NCBI GenBank assembly: GCA_905373475.1 | Contig: CAJPTC010000008.1 | Location: 1 to 64,000 of the forward strand | Length of the DNA stretch: 64,000 nucleotides | Source of the DNA: Bacteroidia bacterium | Lineage (GTDB): Bacteria; Bacteroidota; Bacteroidia; Bacteroidales; CAJPTX01 | Reading direction: 5' to 3' | Part shown: positions 28,032 to 35,750 of the stretch, one piece after another | Numbering within the stretch: the stretch's first letter is position 1 | Layout of the letters: each line of letters begins with the position of its first letter | Notes under the pieces: generated by a model | Told to the model about the DNA's origin: nothing | The model's input: only the letters and a program-made list of their open reading frames with translations | Database searches by the model: none | Made by a program: the position numbers and the translations under genes

Positions 28032-28592
28032 ATGAATTACGATACGCACTACCGCGATTCGCAAAGTCTACAAAAGGCATTCCGACTTTTTGAAAGCGGC
28101 GATATCACCTCTATTGAGGTGGGTACTGTGCGCGGTCTGTGTCAGATTCACTACCACCTGTTCGAAGGTTTGTACGATTTTGCAGGTCAGATCCGTAAAC
28201 AAAACCTTACAAAAGGGAGCTTTCGTTTTGCGAATTGTCTGTACTTGGAGGTTATTCTGCCCGTAATTGAGAATATGCCAGAGCACTCTTTTGAAGAGAT
28301 TGTTGCCAAGTATATGGAAATGAACATAGCGCATCCCTTCCTAGAGGGCAACGGACGGTCTATGCGTATATGGCTAGATCTTATGCTCAAAAAGAATTTG
28401 GCACACGTGGTAGATTGGCGTAGGGTAGATAAGAACCTTTATCTCCAAGCCATGGGACGCAGCCCCATAAACGATCTCGAACTCCGCCATCTCCTCCAAC
28501 CAGCCTTAACCGACAGGCTAGAAGATCGCGACGTAATATTTAAGGGCATTGAGCAATCGTACTTCTACGGAGGTTATGAGGAGAGACATTAG
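28032..28592 (+). CDS. Fic-family AMP-transferase, class III, inhibitory Glu lost
   Basis: Transfers AMP from ATP to hydroxyl side chains of target proteins. The sequence closely follows Neisseria meningitidis NmFic: the Fic motif is HPFLEGNGRSMRIW with catalytic H101, preceded by GLYDFAGQIR. Class III Fic proteins carry their own inhibitory helix, S-x-x-x-E-G near the C-terminus. Here that segment reads SYFYGG, so the glutamate is G180 (codon GGA at 28569-28571, one base from GAA). The autoadenylylated tyrosine equivalent (Y177) remains. ATG 28032 is chosen over GTG 27972 because homology begins at MNYDTHYRDS. Relatives modify GyrB/ParE. No separate antitoxin gene is visible. Confidence 0.9.
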   Translation: MNYDTHYRDSQSLQKAFRLFESGDITSIEVGTVRGLCQIHYHLFEGLYDFAGQIRKQNLTKGSFRFANCLYLEVILPVIENMPEHSFEEIVAKYMEMNIAHPFLEGNGRSMRIWLDLMLKKNLAHVVDWRRVDKNLYLQAMGRSPINDLELRHLLQPALTDRLEDRDVIFKGIEQSYFYGGYEERH

Positions 28593-28603
28593 GGCATCTG
28601 CCA

Positions 28604-30793
28604 CTACCCCACCAGTCGCCAAATACTCGCAACAAGAATTGTAATTACGACGCCGAACAGCAGCGGGAGCAATACCCCCACGAGCGTCCAACGCAAGCTT
28701 TTCGTCTCCTTGTAAATGGTATAAATCGTGGTGCTACATGGGTTGTGAAGAAGGCAAAAGAGCATCAGATTAACGCCTGTAAGGAGCGTCCAACCATTCG
28801 CCGCAAATAGCGAACTCATTGCCTCACCATCTTCAAACATTACCCCAGCCCCTGCACCAACTCCAGCCGCGCCCGTGCTCAATACAATAAGCATAAGCAC
28901 TGTGGGAATTACAATCTCATTGGCAGGTATGGCAAGAATATACGCCAAGAGAATAACTCCATTCAAACCCATGATGTACCCCGGGGTATCAAGGAATTCG
29001 ATAATGTGCGCCGCAACCGTCGTGCCACCTACCTCTATATTGCAAGTAAGCCATATTAAAGCACCAGCTGGCATAGCAAAGAGAACCGCACGCCCCAATA
29101 CTATCAGCGTTCTGTCTATAAGCGAGGTATAAACGGTCTGCAGGATACGAGGCGGGCGATAAGGAGGGAGTTCCAAATGAAACGTGGAAACCTCACCCCG
29201 AAGCACTGTACGTCCTAAAAGCCACGAGCTTAAAAAAGTGAATACTACGCCCAAAAAAGCAACCGCAATTACGGCGAGGATGCTAACAGTACCCGCTAAC
29301 CTCACCGGGACGGCAGTGCCAATAAAGAGCGTAGCAATCATTATCTGCGTGGGCCAACGTCCGTTGCAAAGAGAAAAATTGTTGGTAAGAATAGCTATCA
29401 GGCGTTCGCGCGGACTGTCAATAATACGGCACGACACCACACCCGCAGCATTGCAACCAAAACCCATTGCCATGGTTAAAGCTTGCTTGCCGTGAGCTCC
29501 AGCACGACGAAAGAGTTCGTCTAGGTTGAAGGCAACACGCGGCAAGTAGCCAAAATCCTCAAGGAGTGTGAATAGCGGGAAAAAGATTGCCATGGGGGGC
29601 AACATAACAGATACGACCCATGCCGTGGCCAAATAAACACCATCAAAGAGTAAACCGCCAAGCCACCATGGGAATTGAGCCCAAATAGCAAATTCGCGTA
29701 AAAGAGGGTGCAAAGTGTCTACTAAAATATAGCTCAGCAAGGAGGAAGGGTAGTTAGAACCTATTATGGTAAGCCAAAGTACACCTCCAAAGAGGAGTAT
29801 CATAACAAGAAAACCCCAAGTACGACTCGTCAGAATACGATCAAGCCTTACATCCAGTGGCGCACGGTGCTGCGTATATCCGAACTGCACTACGGTTTGC
29901 GCTATCTCTTGTGCTTTCGCAAAAATGGCACGAGCAAGAGTCTCATGAAAACTACCTTGTGTACGCTCCCGTATCTCGTCTGTTAATGCGCGCAACTTGG
30001 CTATTTCTTCCTCACCTAAAGTCTTAGCATTAGGTACTAATTCTCCTATCTCGGACGATGAAAGGTAGTGCCATATCAGCGGATCGTCTTCTATAAGACG
30101 CAACGCTAACCAGTGCTTATTAGGAAGCTCTGGGCAATACTGAGCAAGGAGTGCAGTAACACTTCCAAGCGCCTGCTCTGCCTCTGGCGCTAAAGTAAAT
30201 GTAGCGAGAGGCTTAGGCTCATACGCACCCGTAGCCACCTCGTCAATGGCTTGTAGTAATTCGGGAATACCCTTACCGCTACGCGCACTTGTCGGAATTA
30301 CGGGAATACCGAGGCGCTTGGCGAGTGCCCGATGGTCTACAAAGATTTTATTCCGGTTCGCCTCATCCATCAGGTTGAGGCATAGAACGACCTTGTGGGT
30401 TATTTGCAGAATCTGTAACACAAGGTTCAAATTGCGTTCCAAACGAGATGCATCCGCCACAATGACCACCACATCGGGGCGGGCAAAAAGAACGTGATTG
30501 CGAGCTATTTCTTCATCCTCCGAGGTAGAAAGCAAGGAATAAGTGCCTGGTAAATCTATCAGGTGGTACTTCGCACCATTGTACTTAAATGCCCCCTCAG
30601 CGCGCGCTACGGTTTTACCAGGCCAATTGCCCGTGTGTTGCTTCAAGCCTGTGAGCGCGTTGAATACGGTACTCTTCCCCGTATTCGGATTGCCCGCCAA
30701 AGCAATACTATAATCGGAGTTCTGTACACGCGTACCCATACGATAAACGTGTGCGGATGCCTTGCCTTGACAGAAACTGTTGCAAATATTCAT
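28604..30793 (-). CDS. feoB: ferrous iron (or manganese) transporter B
   Basis: Inner-membrane metal transporter with a GTPase domain. The N-terminal G domain has GNPNTGKST (residues 34-42), DLPGTYSL and NLMDEANR. Gate domains follow: MGFGCNAAGVVSCRIIDSPRER in the first and PCSTTIYTI in the second. Length 729 is in the family range. The regulator-like DtxR-FeoA fusion ends 15 bases upstream, so the two form one operon. P. gingivalis has two FeoB types, one mainly for manganese; this sequence alone does not tell which. The gene converges with fic with only about ten bases between. Confidence 0.93.
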   Translation of the reverse strand: MNICNSFCQGKASAHVYRMGTRVQNSDYSIALAGNPNTGKSTVFNALTGLKQHTGNWPGKTVARAEGAFKYNGAKYHLIDLPGTYSLLSTSEDEEIARNHVLFARPDVVVIVADASRLERNLNLVLQILQITHKVVLCLNLMDEANRNKIFVDHRALAKRLGIPVIPTSARSGKGIPELLQAIDEVATGAYEPKPLATFTLAPEAEQALGSVTALLAQYCPELPNKHWLALRLIEDDPLIWHYLSSSEIGELVPNAKTLGEEEIAKLRALTDEIRERTQGSFHETLARAIFAKAQEIAQTVVQFGYTQHRAPLDVRLDRILTSRTWGFLVMILLFGGVLWLTIIGSNYPSSLLSYILVDTLHPLLREFAIWAQFPWWLGGLLFDGVYLATAWVVSVMLPPMAIFFPLFTLLEDFGYLPRVAFNLDELFRRAGAHGKQALTMAMGFGCNAAGVVSCRIIDSPRERLIAILTNNFSLCNGRWPTQIMIATLFIGTAVPVRLAGTVSILAVIAVAFLGVVFTFLSSWLLGRTVLRGEVSTFHLELPPYRPPRILQTVYTSLIDRTLIVLGRAVLFAMPAGALIWLTCNIEVGGTTVAAHIIEFLDTPGYIMGLNGVILLAYILAIPANEIVIPTVLMLIVLSTGAAGVGAGAGVMFEDGEAMSSLFAANGWTLLTGVNLMLFCLLHNPCSTTIYTIYKETKSLRWTLVGVLLPLLFGVVITILVASIWRLVG

Positions 30794-30807
30794 GCGCTTA
30801 CGATAAG

Positions 30808-31827
30808 TTATTTCTTCAAAACTTGTATATGACGCGCTTGGTCGCTCCGTAGCGCAATAGTCGTTCCACGAATAAGGTAAGCAGTAGGGTTGCCCAAAGG
30901 GCTCTCGAGGTCAACACTCACGGCACTCCCTTCTACAAATCCTAAATCCTGTAGTCGCCGTCGGTTCGCACCATGGCACGTACCCGCAATTCCAAAAACA
31001 ACAGCTTCTACCCCCAAAGGAAGAGCAGAGAGACGAACAAGGCCTGCGGGAGGCGGCGTGGTCGGTTGCCCAATGTACACTTGTTCGGCAAGTTCGCGTT
31101 CGAGCGAAAACAACTCGCCATCAAAATGCACCGTAACACTTGTGGGCAGACTTCCCGTGAGTTGTATTTTCGCACCTGGATAGAAGCCAAGCCTATCGAG
31201 CATTTCATAGAGCGCTTTATTCTTGTCACCAAGTTGCACCACCTCATACCACCCCAACTCTGTAGCATCCGAAAGCCTTTGTTTGCTTACATTCTCTGTT
31301 TGCTCCTTTCGCTGCCATATCGGGTCACCATGTGGGTCTGTCTGCGGATAGCCAAGCGTACGAGCCAGATTTTCAGCCGCCGAGTCGTCTAGTACGTGCT
31401 CCATTCTTTCTGCAATACTGTGCCATTCGCTAGGCGGAATTCCTGTGCGCTCACACAGATACGTTTCGTATAAGCGGTGACGTCGCAACAAGTTCTCGGC
31501 TGCACGGTTGCCCGAAACAGTGAGTTGAAACGAGGGAGGAACTACAAACTGGCGCAGTGCAAGCGCATTTAGGGCAGCATCTACCTTGGCAGGAGGAATA
31601 GCATAGAAAGTGGAATAGTCGGCAACTGAAATACCTTCTGTATGCGTGTAAAGATACTTTAGCAAATCCTCTTCAAGCTCCTTTTGCGACGAGACGGGTT
31701 TGTGTTGCCGCAAAAAGGGCGTACGATAAAGGTTTGTATTCTCTAGAGTGCGCATCCGACGCATCCAGAGGTAGAGAAGGAAAAGTAAGACGGCAATGCT
31801 AAGCATTGCTCCTATAGAGGTCCCCAT
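30808..31827 (-). CDS. membrane-anchored DtxR-like / double FeoA fusion protein
   Basis: A composite protein of 339 residues. Residues 5-22 form a single hydrophobic helix followed by RRMR. Residues 45-110 resemble the winged-helix of DtxR/MntR repressors and 115-175 their dimerisation part, including HRLYETYLCERTGIP and AERMEHVLDD. Residues about 190-260 and 263-339 are two FeoA/SH3-like domains (MLDRLGFYPGAKIQLTG and RLQDLGFVEGSAVSVD). FeoA domains bind FeoB. It lies directly upstream of feoB. A role as a metal sensor or FeoB partner at the membrane is inferred; a DNA-binding role would need the membrane anchor to be tolerated or absent. Confidence 0.82.
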   Translation of the reverse strand: MGTSIGAMLSIAVLLFLLYLWMRRMRTLENTNLYRTPFLRQHKPVSSQKELEEDLLKYLYTHTEGISVADYSTFYAIPPAKVDAALNALALRQFVVPPSFQLTVSGNRAAENLLRRHRLYETYLCERTGIPPSEWHSIAERMEHVLDDSAAENLARTLGYPQTDPHGDPIWQRKEQTENVSKQRLSDATELGWYEVVQLGDKNKALYEMLDRLGFYPGAKIQLTGSLPTSVTVHFDGELFSLERELAEQVYIGQPTTPPPAGLVRLSALPLGVEAVVFGIAGTCHGANRRRLQDLGFVEGSAVSVDLESPLGNPTAYLIRGTTIALRSDQARHIQVLKK

Positions 31828-31844
31828 TTGCGTAACTTTCTACA

Positions 31845-31852
31845 CAAAGATA
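31845..31852 (-). promoter_or_regulatory. candidate -7 box of the feo operon
   Basis: TATCTTTG on the minus strand, an exact TAnnTTTG match, 18 bases before the start codon of the DtxR-FeoA fusion. No good -33 box is seen. Confidence 0.4.
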
Positions 31853-32232
31853 AGAAAAACGGTAGTTATTTAGAGAGAATTTAGAATAGATAGTAAGGGG
31901 CAATAGAAACAAAGAATATGCGCTCTCTTATACAAAGTGCAGTATGCACTGCAAAACGAATAGCCAAAATGACCTGTATACCGTGATTACATGAATATTA
32001 TATTACGTCCTTACAAACTGAAATACGGTAAAATGAAAACAGAATAAACGCTATTTGTGCTTCTCAACTAAATAAAGAATACGACTAAAAAAGTATATTT
32101 CCCTAAATATTGCACAATGAGTAAATACGAACTACCTTATTTTATAGGCGAATAGTGGGCTATAATTTGTGTAAGTGCAACAGGATGCGCAACTAGGGTA
32201 CAAATCCGTGTTGAAATGGGATATGTTAGATG

Positions 32233-32262
32233 TTTGGGGCTACAAAATTTGTACTATAATTG
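32233..32262 (+). promoter_or_regulatory. promoter of the acidic protein gene
   Basis: TTTG (32233-32236) and TATAATTG (32255-32262), 18 bases apart, resemble the -33/-7 pair of Bacteroidota with one mismatch in the -7 box. The ATG is 29 bases further on. Confidence 0.4.
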
Positions 32263-32291
32263 CACTGCATAAAGCTGAGTGAAAGAGCATC

Positions 32292-32621
32292 ATGGCAATA
32301 GAAAAACAAGGAGGTAAGAAGCGGATTCTTACCAGTTACGACAAACTCTCTGACGAGCTCCTCGAGCTCTTTGCGCAGACCTACCCTCACGGTTACCGCG
32401 ATGCTGTAGTGCCTGTCACGAAGCCCAATGGGGAGACTATCTACGTAGTACGCATTGAGACCGAGGAGGTCTCGTACTTAGTACGCGTAGAGGTAAAAAT
32501 CGATGCCGCGGGAGACTACGAGGAGGAAGAGAACGATTCGTACGAAAGCGAAAATGAGCCTATCGAGGCAGCCGATCAGTTTGCAGACGAGAAGGATGAT
32601 GAGGATAGCGATTTTGACTAG
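32292..32621 (+). CDS. conserved hypothetical protein with acidic tail
   Basis: A 109-residue protein with no assigned function. Residues 1-75 form a compact alpha/beta-looking part (RILTSYDKLSDELLELFAQ, then YPHGYRDAVVPVTKPNGE and two strands ending VRVEVK). The last 35 residues are almost entirely Asp, Glu, Ser and Asn. No signal peptide or membrane helix, so cytoplasmic. I recall similar short proteins in other Bacteroidota, but no function. It has its own promoter-like sequence and a strong terminator, indicating a single-gene unit. Confidence 0.8.
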   Translation: MAIEKQGGKKRILTSYDKLSDELLELFAQTYPHGYRDAVVPVTKPNGETIYVVRIETEEVSYLVRVEVKIDAAGDYEEEENDSYESENEPIEAADQFADEKDDEDSDFD

Positions 32622-32653
32622 CGAGTCGGCATCACTGTTCTGAAAGACATTGG

Positions 32654-32681
32654 GGGATGGGCTTTGAGTCCATCCCTTTTT
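32654..32681 (+). terminator. rho-independent terminator of the acidic protein gene
   Basis: GGGATGG (32654-32660) pairs with CCATCCC (32670-32676), followed by five T. It is 33 bases past the stop codon. Confidence 0.85.
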
Positions 32682-32704
32682 GTTGGTGTTTATACCACGG
32701 CGTA

Positions 32705-35131
32705 CTAGAATCCTGCTGCAATGCAAAAACCTATACCAAAGTTCTGCTTGTACTTAAACGGCGTAGAGGGGAGAGCACGGAAAACGCCAAGAATCGTTAA
32801 TCGGGAGGGTAATATTCCGCTTGTGAAAAGCGCAGTAAATCCAAGTCCTGCTTCCACAATTCCATTGGAAAATGAGGGCGCATCGAAGCCATAGCGCGTA
32901 TAGTCGCGCAGTTGTTTCCCCCAAGCAGCGTTGAGCATAGAAGCAAGACCAAGATGCAGATCCCCTAACGAGAGGGCTTGCCATGGGAGTGTGCTATAGA
33001 GTGCGTGGAAATGGCAATAAAGGTCGTTATAGTACTTATCGCTCGGTATGGTAGAAAAACTAGTTCCATCCACAAGCACATCATCCATTTTCCGCCCTAT
33101 ACCGCGGTTTGTGTACCCATAGGCTAAAGGGTATGTGCCCAAAATAATACCACTGCTGGCGGTGGCTAGCAAATGACCGTAGGAGGCACTGTACCAATCA
33201 CCATAAATGGAGGCTTCGCCTTTTACAAATTGTTTGTGCCAAGCCTCCGTATTGACTCCATGTTCAATTTGTAACTGCATACGGTACGGAGCGGTTCGAT
33301 ACGGAATGAGCCCATTGTAGAAATAGGTGTATTGCTCATTAGGAGCGTAAGAAAAGGTAAGACGAGAGTGTAAAAGCTGGTAGGGGTCGGTAAGGCGTTG
33401 CGGGTATCCCCATGCGCTGTTATTGTGGTTATCTACGTAGGAGCACGCTACCTGCAAATGAACGGGGATGTGCAAAGTCAGTGTAGCTCCATAGCGCACT
33501 TCGCGATCCATACGCCTACGATAGATATTGTTTAAGGGGATTGTTGATAGCATACTTATATACATCAGGTCTTGTGTATGTCCTACTGGGCGCAAATCGT
33601 TCGAATAGTGGAGCTGTAGGTCTAACCCATTCTCTTGGTTGAGGCGTAACAAGAGGTTGCCACCATATTTGTGCCCTTCGTCGCGAAAACCATAAGCATA
33701 GTAGCCCCCGAGGCGAAACCTTTGAGAAACTTTATCGGAGGTCTCAAGACCAATGCCTAGTCGCGAACCCTCAAACTGGTTGAAACCCCAAATTTGGTTT
33801 AACACAATCTGCGCATAGCCTATCCTTATGCGCCCTGTGGCAAGGACTTCAATAAAAGTAAGATACTTATCGAAGTGATATTTTTCGCCAATACTATCAA
33901 CAAGTTCAAATGTGCGAGTTTCGGCAACATTGAGCGGTTCTATTTTGTGGAGCTCAAGAATACTGTCGCGTTCGCGCTCAGGGATAGGTTCGTAGGAGAT
34001 GGCAATGCGACGAGAGTGCTTAAGGGGCGCAATACGGGTTGTCTTGATATCGCGCACTGCGGTGATTGACTCTATCTGGAGAACTGTCATGGAGTCGCGC
34101 AGCGCTACGTAGTACTCGTCAGGAAACCAACGTCCCGTAGTAGGATCTACTTTATACCGATGATGCAACTGATAGCCTAGCGGGAAATCGTCGCGCCCAT
34201 TACCATTCACCGCGATCTTTTCAAGTGCCAGCTCCTTGCTGCCTATTACCAGCGATCCCGTTAAAAGGTTCTCGCCCAGACGACGCGGAGAGAAGCTGAT
34301 CTGAAAAAGCGAATCGCCTTGCGAGAGGAGTATCGTATCTTGTATGTGATAGCGGTAGCGGCGTAGCCCTGCCGTTGAATAAGGGTTGATGTATTTTTCC
34401 CCGAGCAGAATGACTTCTTCTTCGTAAAACGAAGAGGGTTGAATCATAGCAGAGAGGTAGGTGACGCGCGGATTCTTCGTTCCGCTGGTATGCGTAGAAA
34501 GAACTACGTCAACGGGGAGCTTGCCACGTGCATGGTCGTGGCGTGTAAGCGACTCGCTGAGGAAAAAGAGAATGCGATTTTCGGAAGGGTCGCCAAAACG
34601 CTCGAACTTAGGCCAATCGGGGTCTTGAAGGGTAGAGCTGTCTAGCCGCATACTTGCACGTAACTTGCTATAATTGAGGTAGGTGTACTGCGGGAGAGTG
34701 GCAGGATCATGCTGGGCTTTAAGCGCAAGAGAGCGTTCAAGCAGGAGCACAGCAGGGTTTACAGTGGGGGTGATAATCACTTGTTCAATAGCGCGATTCT
34801 CGCTACGGAGAAGGAGGTCTAGTTTTTGCACTGAGTCCTTCCACGAAACACTGAACGAACGCTTACGGTAACCCAAGTGAGTTACTTCTAGGTTGGTAAT
34901 GGGCTGTGAGGCGGTTATATCGTAATAACCATTAACGTCGGTTAGTAGCCCTTGCCCCGAAGTGCCATAAGTTACTACTGCGAACGGAAGGGCTTCTTTG
35001 GTTTTCCGATCCAGTACCTGACCGTGTATTCTGTATTGTGATTGTGCGTGTACTGAGGAGTTGAATATAAGGGCTATAAGTAGAGAGAAAATGAGAAGCC
35101 CTCGGTTACTTCTTCTCTTTCTGTTCTGCAT
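32705..35131 (-). CDS. DUF5686/carboxypeptidase-regulatory-domain outer-membrane protein
   Basis: Predicted outer-membrane protein of 808 residues. A signal peptide (to about residue 29, SSVHAQS) is followed by a carboxypeptidase-regulatory-like domain (IHGQVLDRKTKEALPF to about residue 110) and then a long region rich in alternating aromatic and polar residues, as in DUF5686 beta-barrel proteins. The C-terminus ends in phenylalanine (IAAGF), a usual barrel end. No plug domain, so it is not a TonB receptor. Substrate unknown. Its start overlaps the end of the msrB gene by 26 bases, which suggests coupled translation. Confidence 0.82.
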   Translation of the reverse strand: MQNRKRRSNRGLLIFSLLIALIFNSSVHAQSQYRIHGQVLDRKTKEALPFAVVTYGTSGQGLLTDVNGYYDITASQPITNLEVTHLGYRKRSFSVSWKDSVQKLDLLLRSENRAIEQVIITPTVNPAVLLLERSLALKAQHDPATLPQYTYLNYSKLRASMRLDSSTLQDPDWPKFERFGDPSENRILFFLSESLTRHDHARGKLPVDVVLSTHTSGTKNPRVTYLSAMIQPSSFYEEEVILLGEKYINPYSTAGLRRYRYHIQDTILLSQGDSLFQISFSPRRLGENLLTGSLVIGSKELALEKIAVNGNGRDDFPLGYQLHHRYKVDPTTGRWFPDEYYVALRDSMTVLQIESITAVRDIKTTRIAPLKHSRRIAISYEPIPERERDSILELHKIEPLNVAETRTFELVDSIGEKYHFDKYLTFIEVLATGRIRIGYAQIVLNQIWGFNQFEGSRLGIGLETSDKVSQRFRLGGYYAYGFRDEGHKYGGNLLLRLNQENGLDLQLHYSNDLRPVGHTQDLMYISMLSTIPLNNIYRRRMDREVRYGATLTLHIPVHLQVACSYVDNHNNSAWGYPQRLTDPYQLLHSRLTFSYAPNEQYTYFYNGLIPYRTAPYRMQLQIEHGVNTEAWHKQFVKGEASIYGDWYSASYGHLLATASSGIILGTYPLAYGYTNRGIGRKMDDVLVDGTSFSTIPSDKYYNDLYCHFHALYSTLPWQALSLGDLHLGLASMLNAAWGKQLRDYTRYGFDAPSFSNGIVEAGLGFTALFTSGILPSRLTILGVFRALPSTPFKYKQNFGIGFCIAAGF

Positions 35132-35576
35132 GGAAGTCTAACGAGGCTGAGTTGATACAATAGCGGTTGCCTGTGGCAGTAGGACCATCGGGGAAGATAT
35201 GCCCTAAGTGCGCATTGCAGTTTGCGCAGCGTACTTCAATGCGGTGCATGCCATGCGAGTAGTCTTGTATAAAGACTACGTGCTCGCGTTCGGCAGGCGC
35301 ATCAAAACTAGGCCAGCCGCAAGGAGAATCAAATTTAGCCTCGGAGGTAAAAAGAAGCTGTCCGCACACAATGCAATGATATGTACCTTTCGCACGATGC
35401 TGATAGTAAATGCCCGTAAAGGGACGCTCTGTAGCCCCCTCCTGAGTTACAGATGCTTGCAGAGGCGTTAGTTCTTTAATTCGCCTTTGTTTCTCGTCGT
35501 TCGTCATACCACGCTGCTGTGTTTGGGGTTGCAGGATAACGCAAACCAGTTGAAGCAGAAAAAGAAAGACACTCAT
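35106..35576 (-). CDS. msrB: exported peptide-methionine (R)-S-oxide reductase
   Basis: Repairs R-methionine sulfoxide in proteins. C140 in RYCINSASL is the catalytic cysteine; C68, C71, C117 and C120 (CIVC and CANC) are the zinc ligands; C86 in SPCGWPSF is a likely resolving cysteine. The first 20 residues (MSVFLFLLQLVCVIL) are hydrophobic and look like a signal peptide or anchor, so the enzyme probably works in the periplasm. No MsrA domain is fused. The last codons overlap the DUF5686 gene. Confidence 0.93.
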   Translation of the reverse strand: MSVFLFLLQLVCVILQPQTQQRGMTNDEKQRRIKELTPLQASVTQEGATERPFTGIYYQHRAKGTYHCIVCGQLLFTSEAKFDSPCGWPSFDAPAEREHVVFIQDYSHGMHRIEVRCANCNAHLGHIFPDGPTATGNRYCINSASLDFHAEQKEKK

Positions 35577-35647
35577 TAGTTCCTCATCTTATAGAAGCTA
35601 ATTTAGCAATTATTTCGTGTACGAGAAATTCGATACCTCACTGTCCT

Positions 35648-35686
35648 AAAAAAGCGCGGACACCGTAGAAACGATGTCCGCGCTTT
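35648..35686 (-). terminator. rho-independent terminator of the SusC/SusD operon
   Basis: A perfect 12-bp stem, AAAGCGCGGACA (35651-35662) with TGTCCGCGCTTT (35675-35686), is followed on the minus strand by T residues. It is about 65 bases past the susD-like stop. Confidence 0.85.
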
Positions 35687-35750
35687 ACATTTACATTATC
35701 GCTAGTAGCACTTCTTAAAACAAGTTGTACACTAGTATCACAACTATTGG

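Larger units (their letters stand above)
31828..32291. other. A+T-rich gap between divergent feo operon and acidic protein gene
   Basis: A 464-base stretch with no supportable gene. It contains TGCAGT-ATGC-ACTGCA (31938-31953), a possible operator or hairpin 110 bases upstream of the feo operon, and candidate promoters on both sides that are listed separately. The remainder is low-complexity A+T-rich sequence. Confidence 0.5.
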
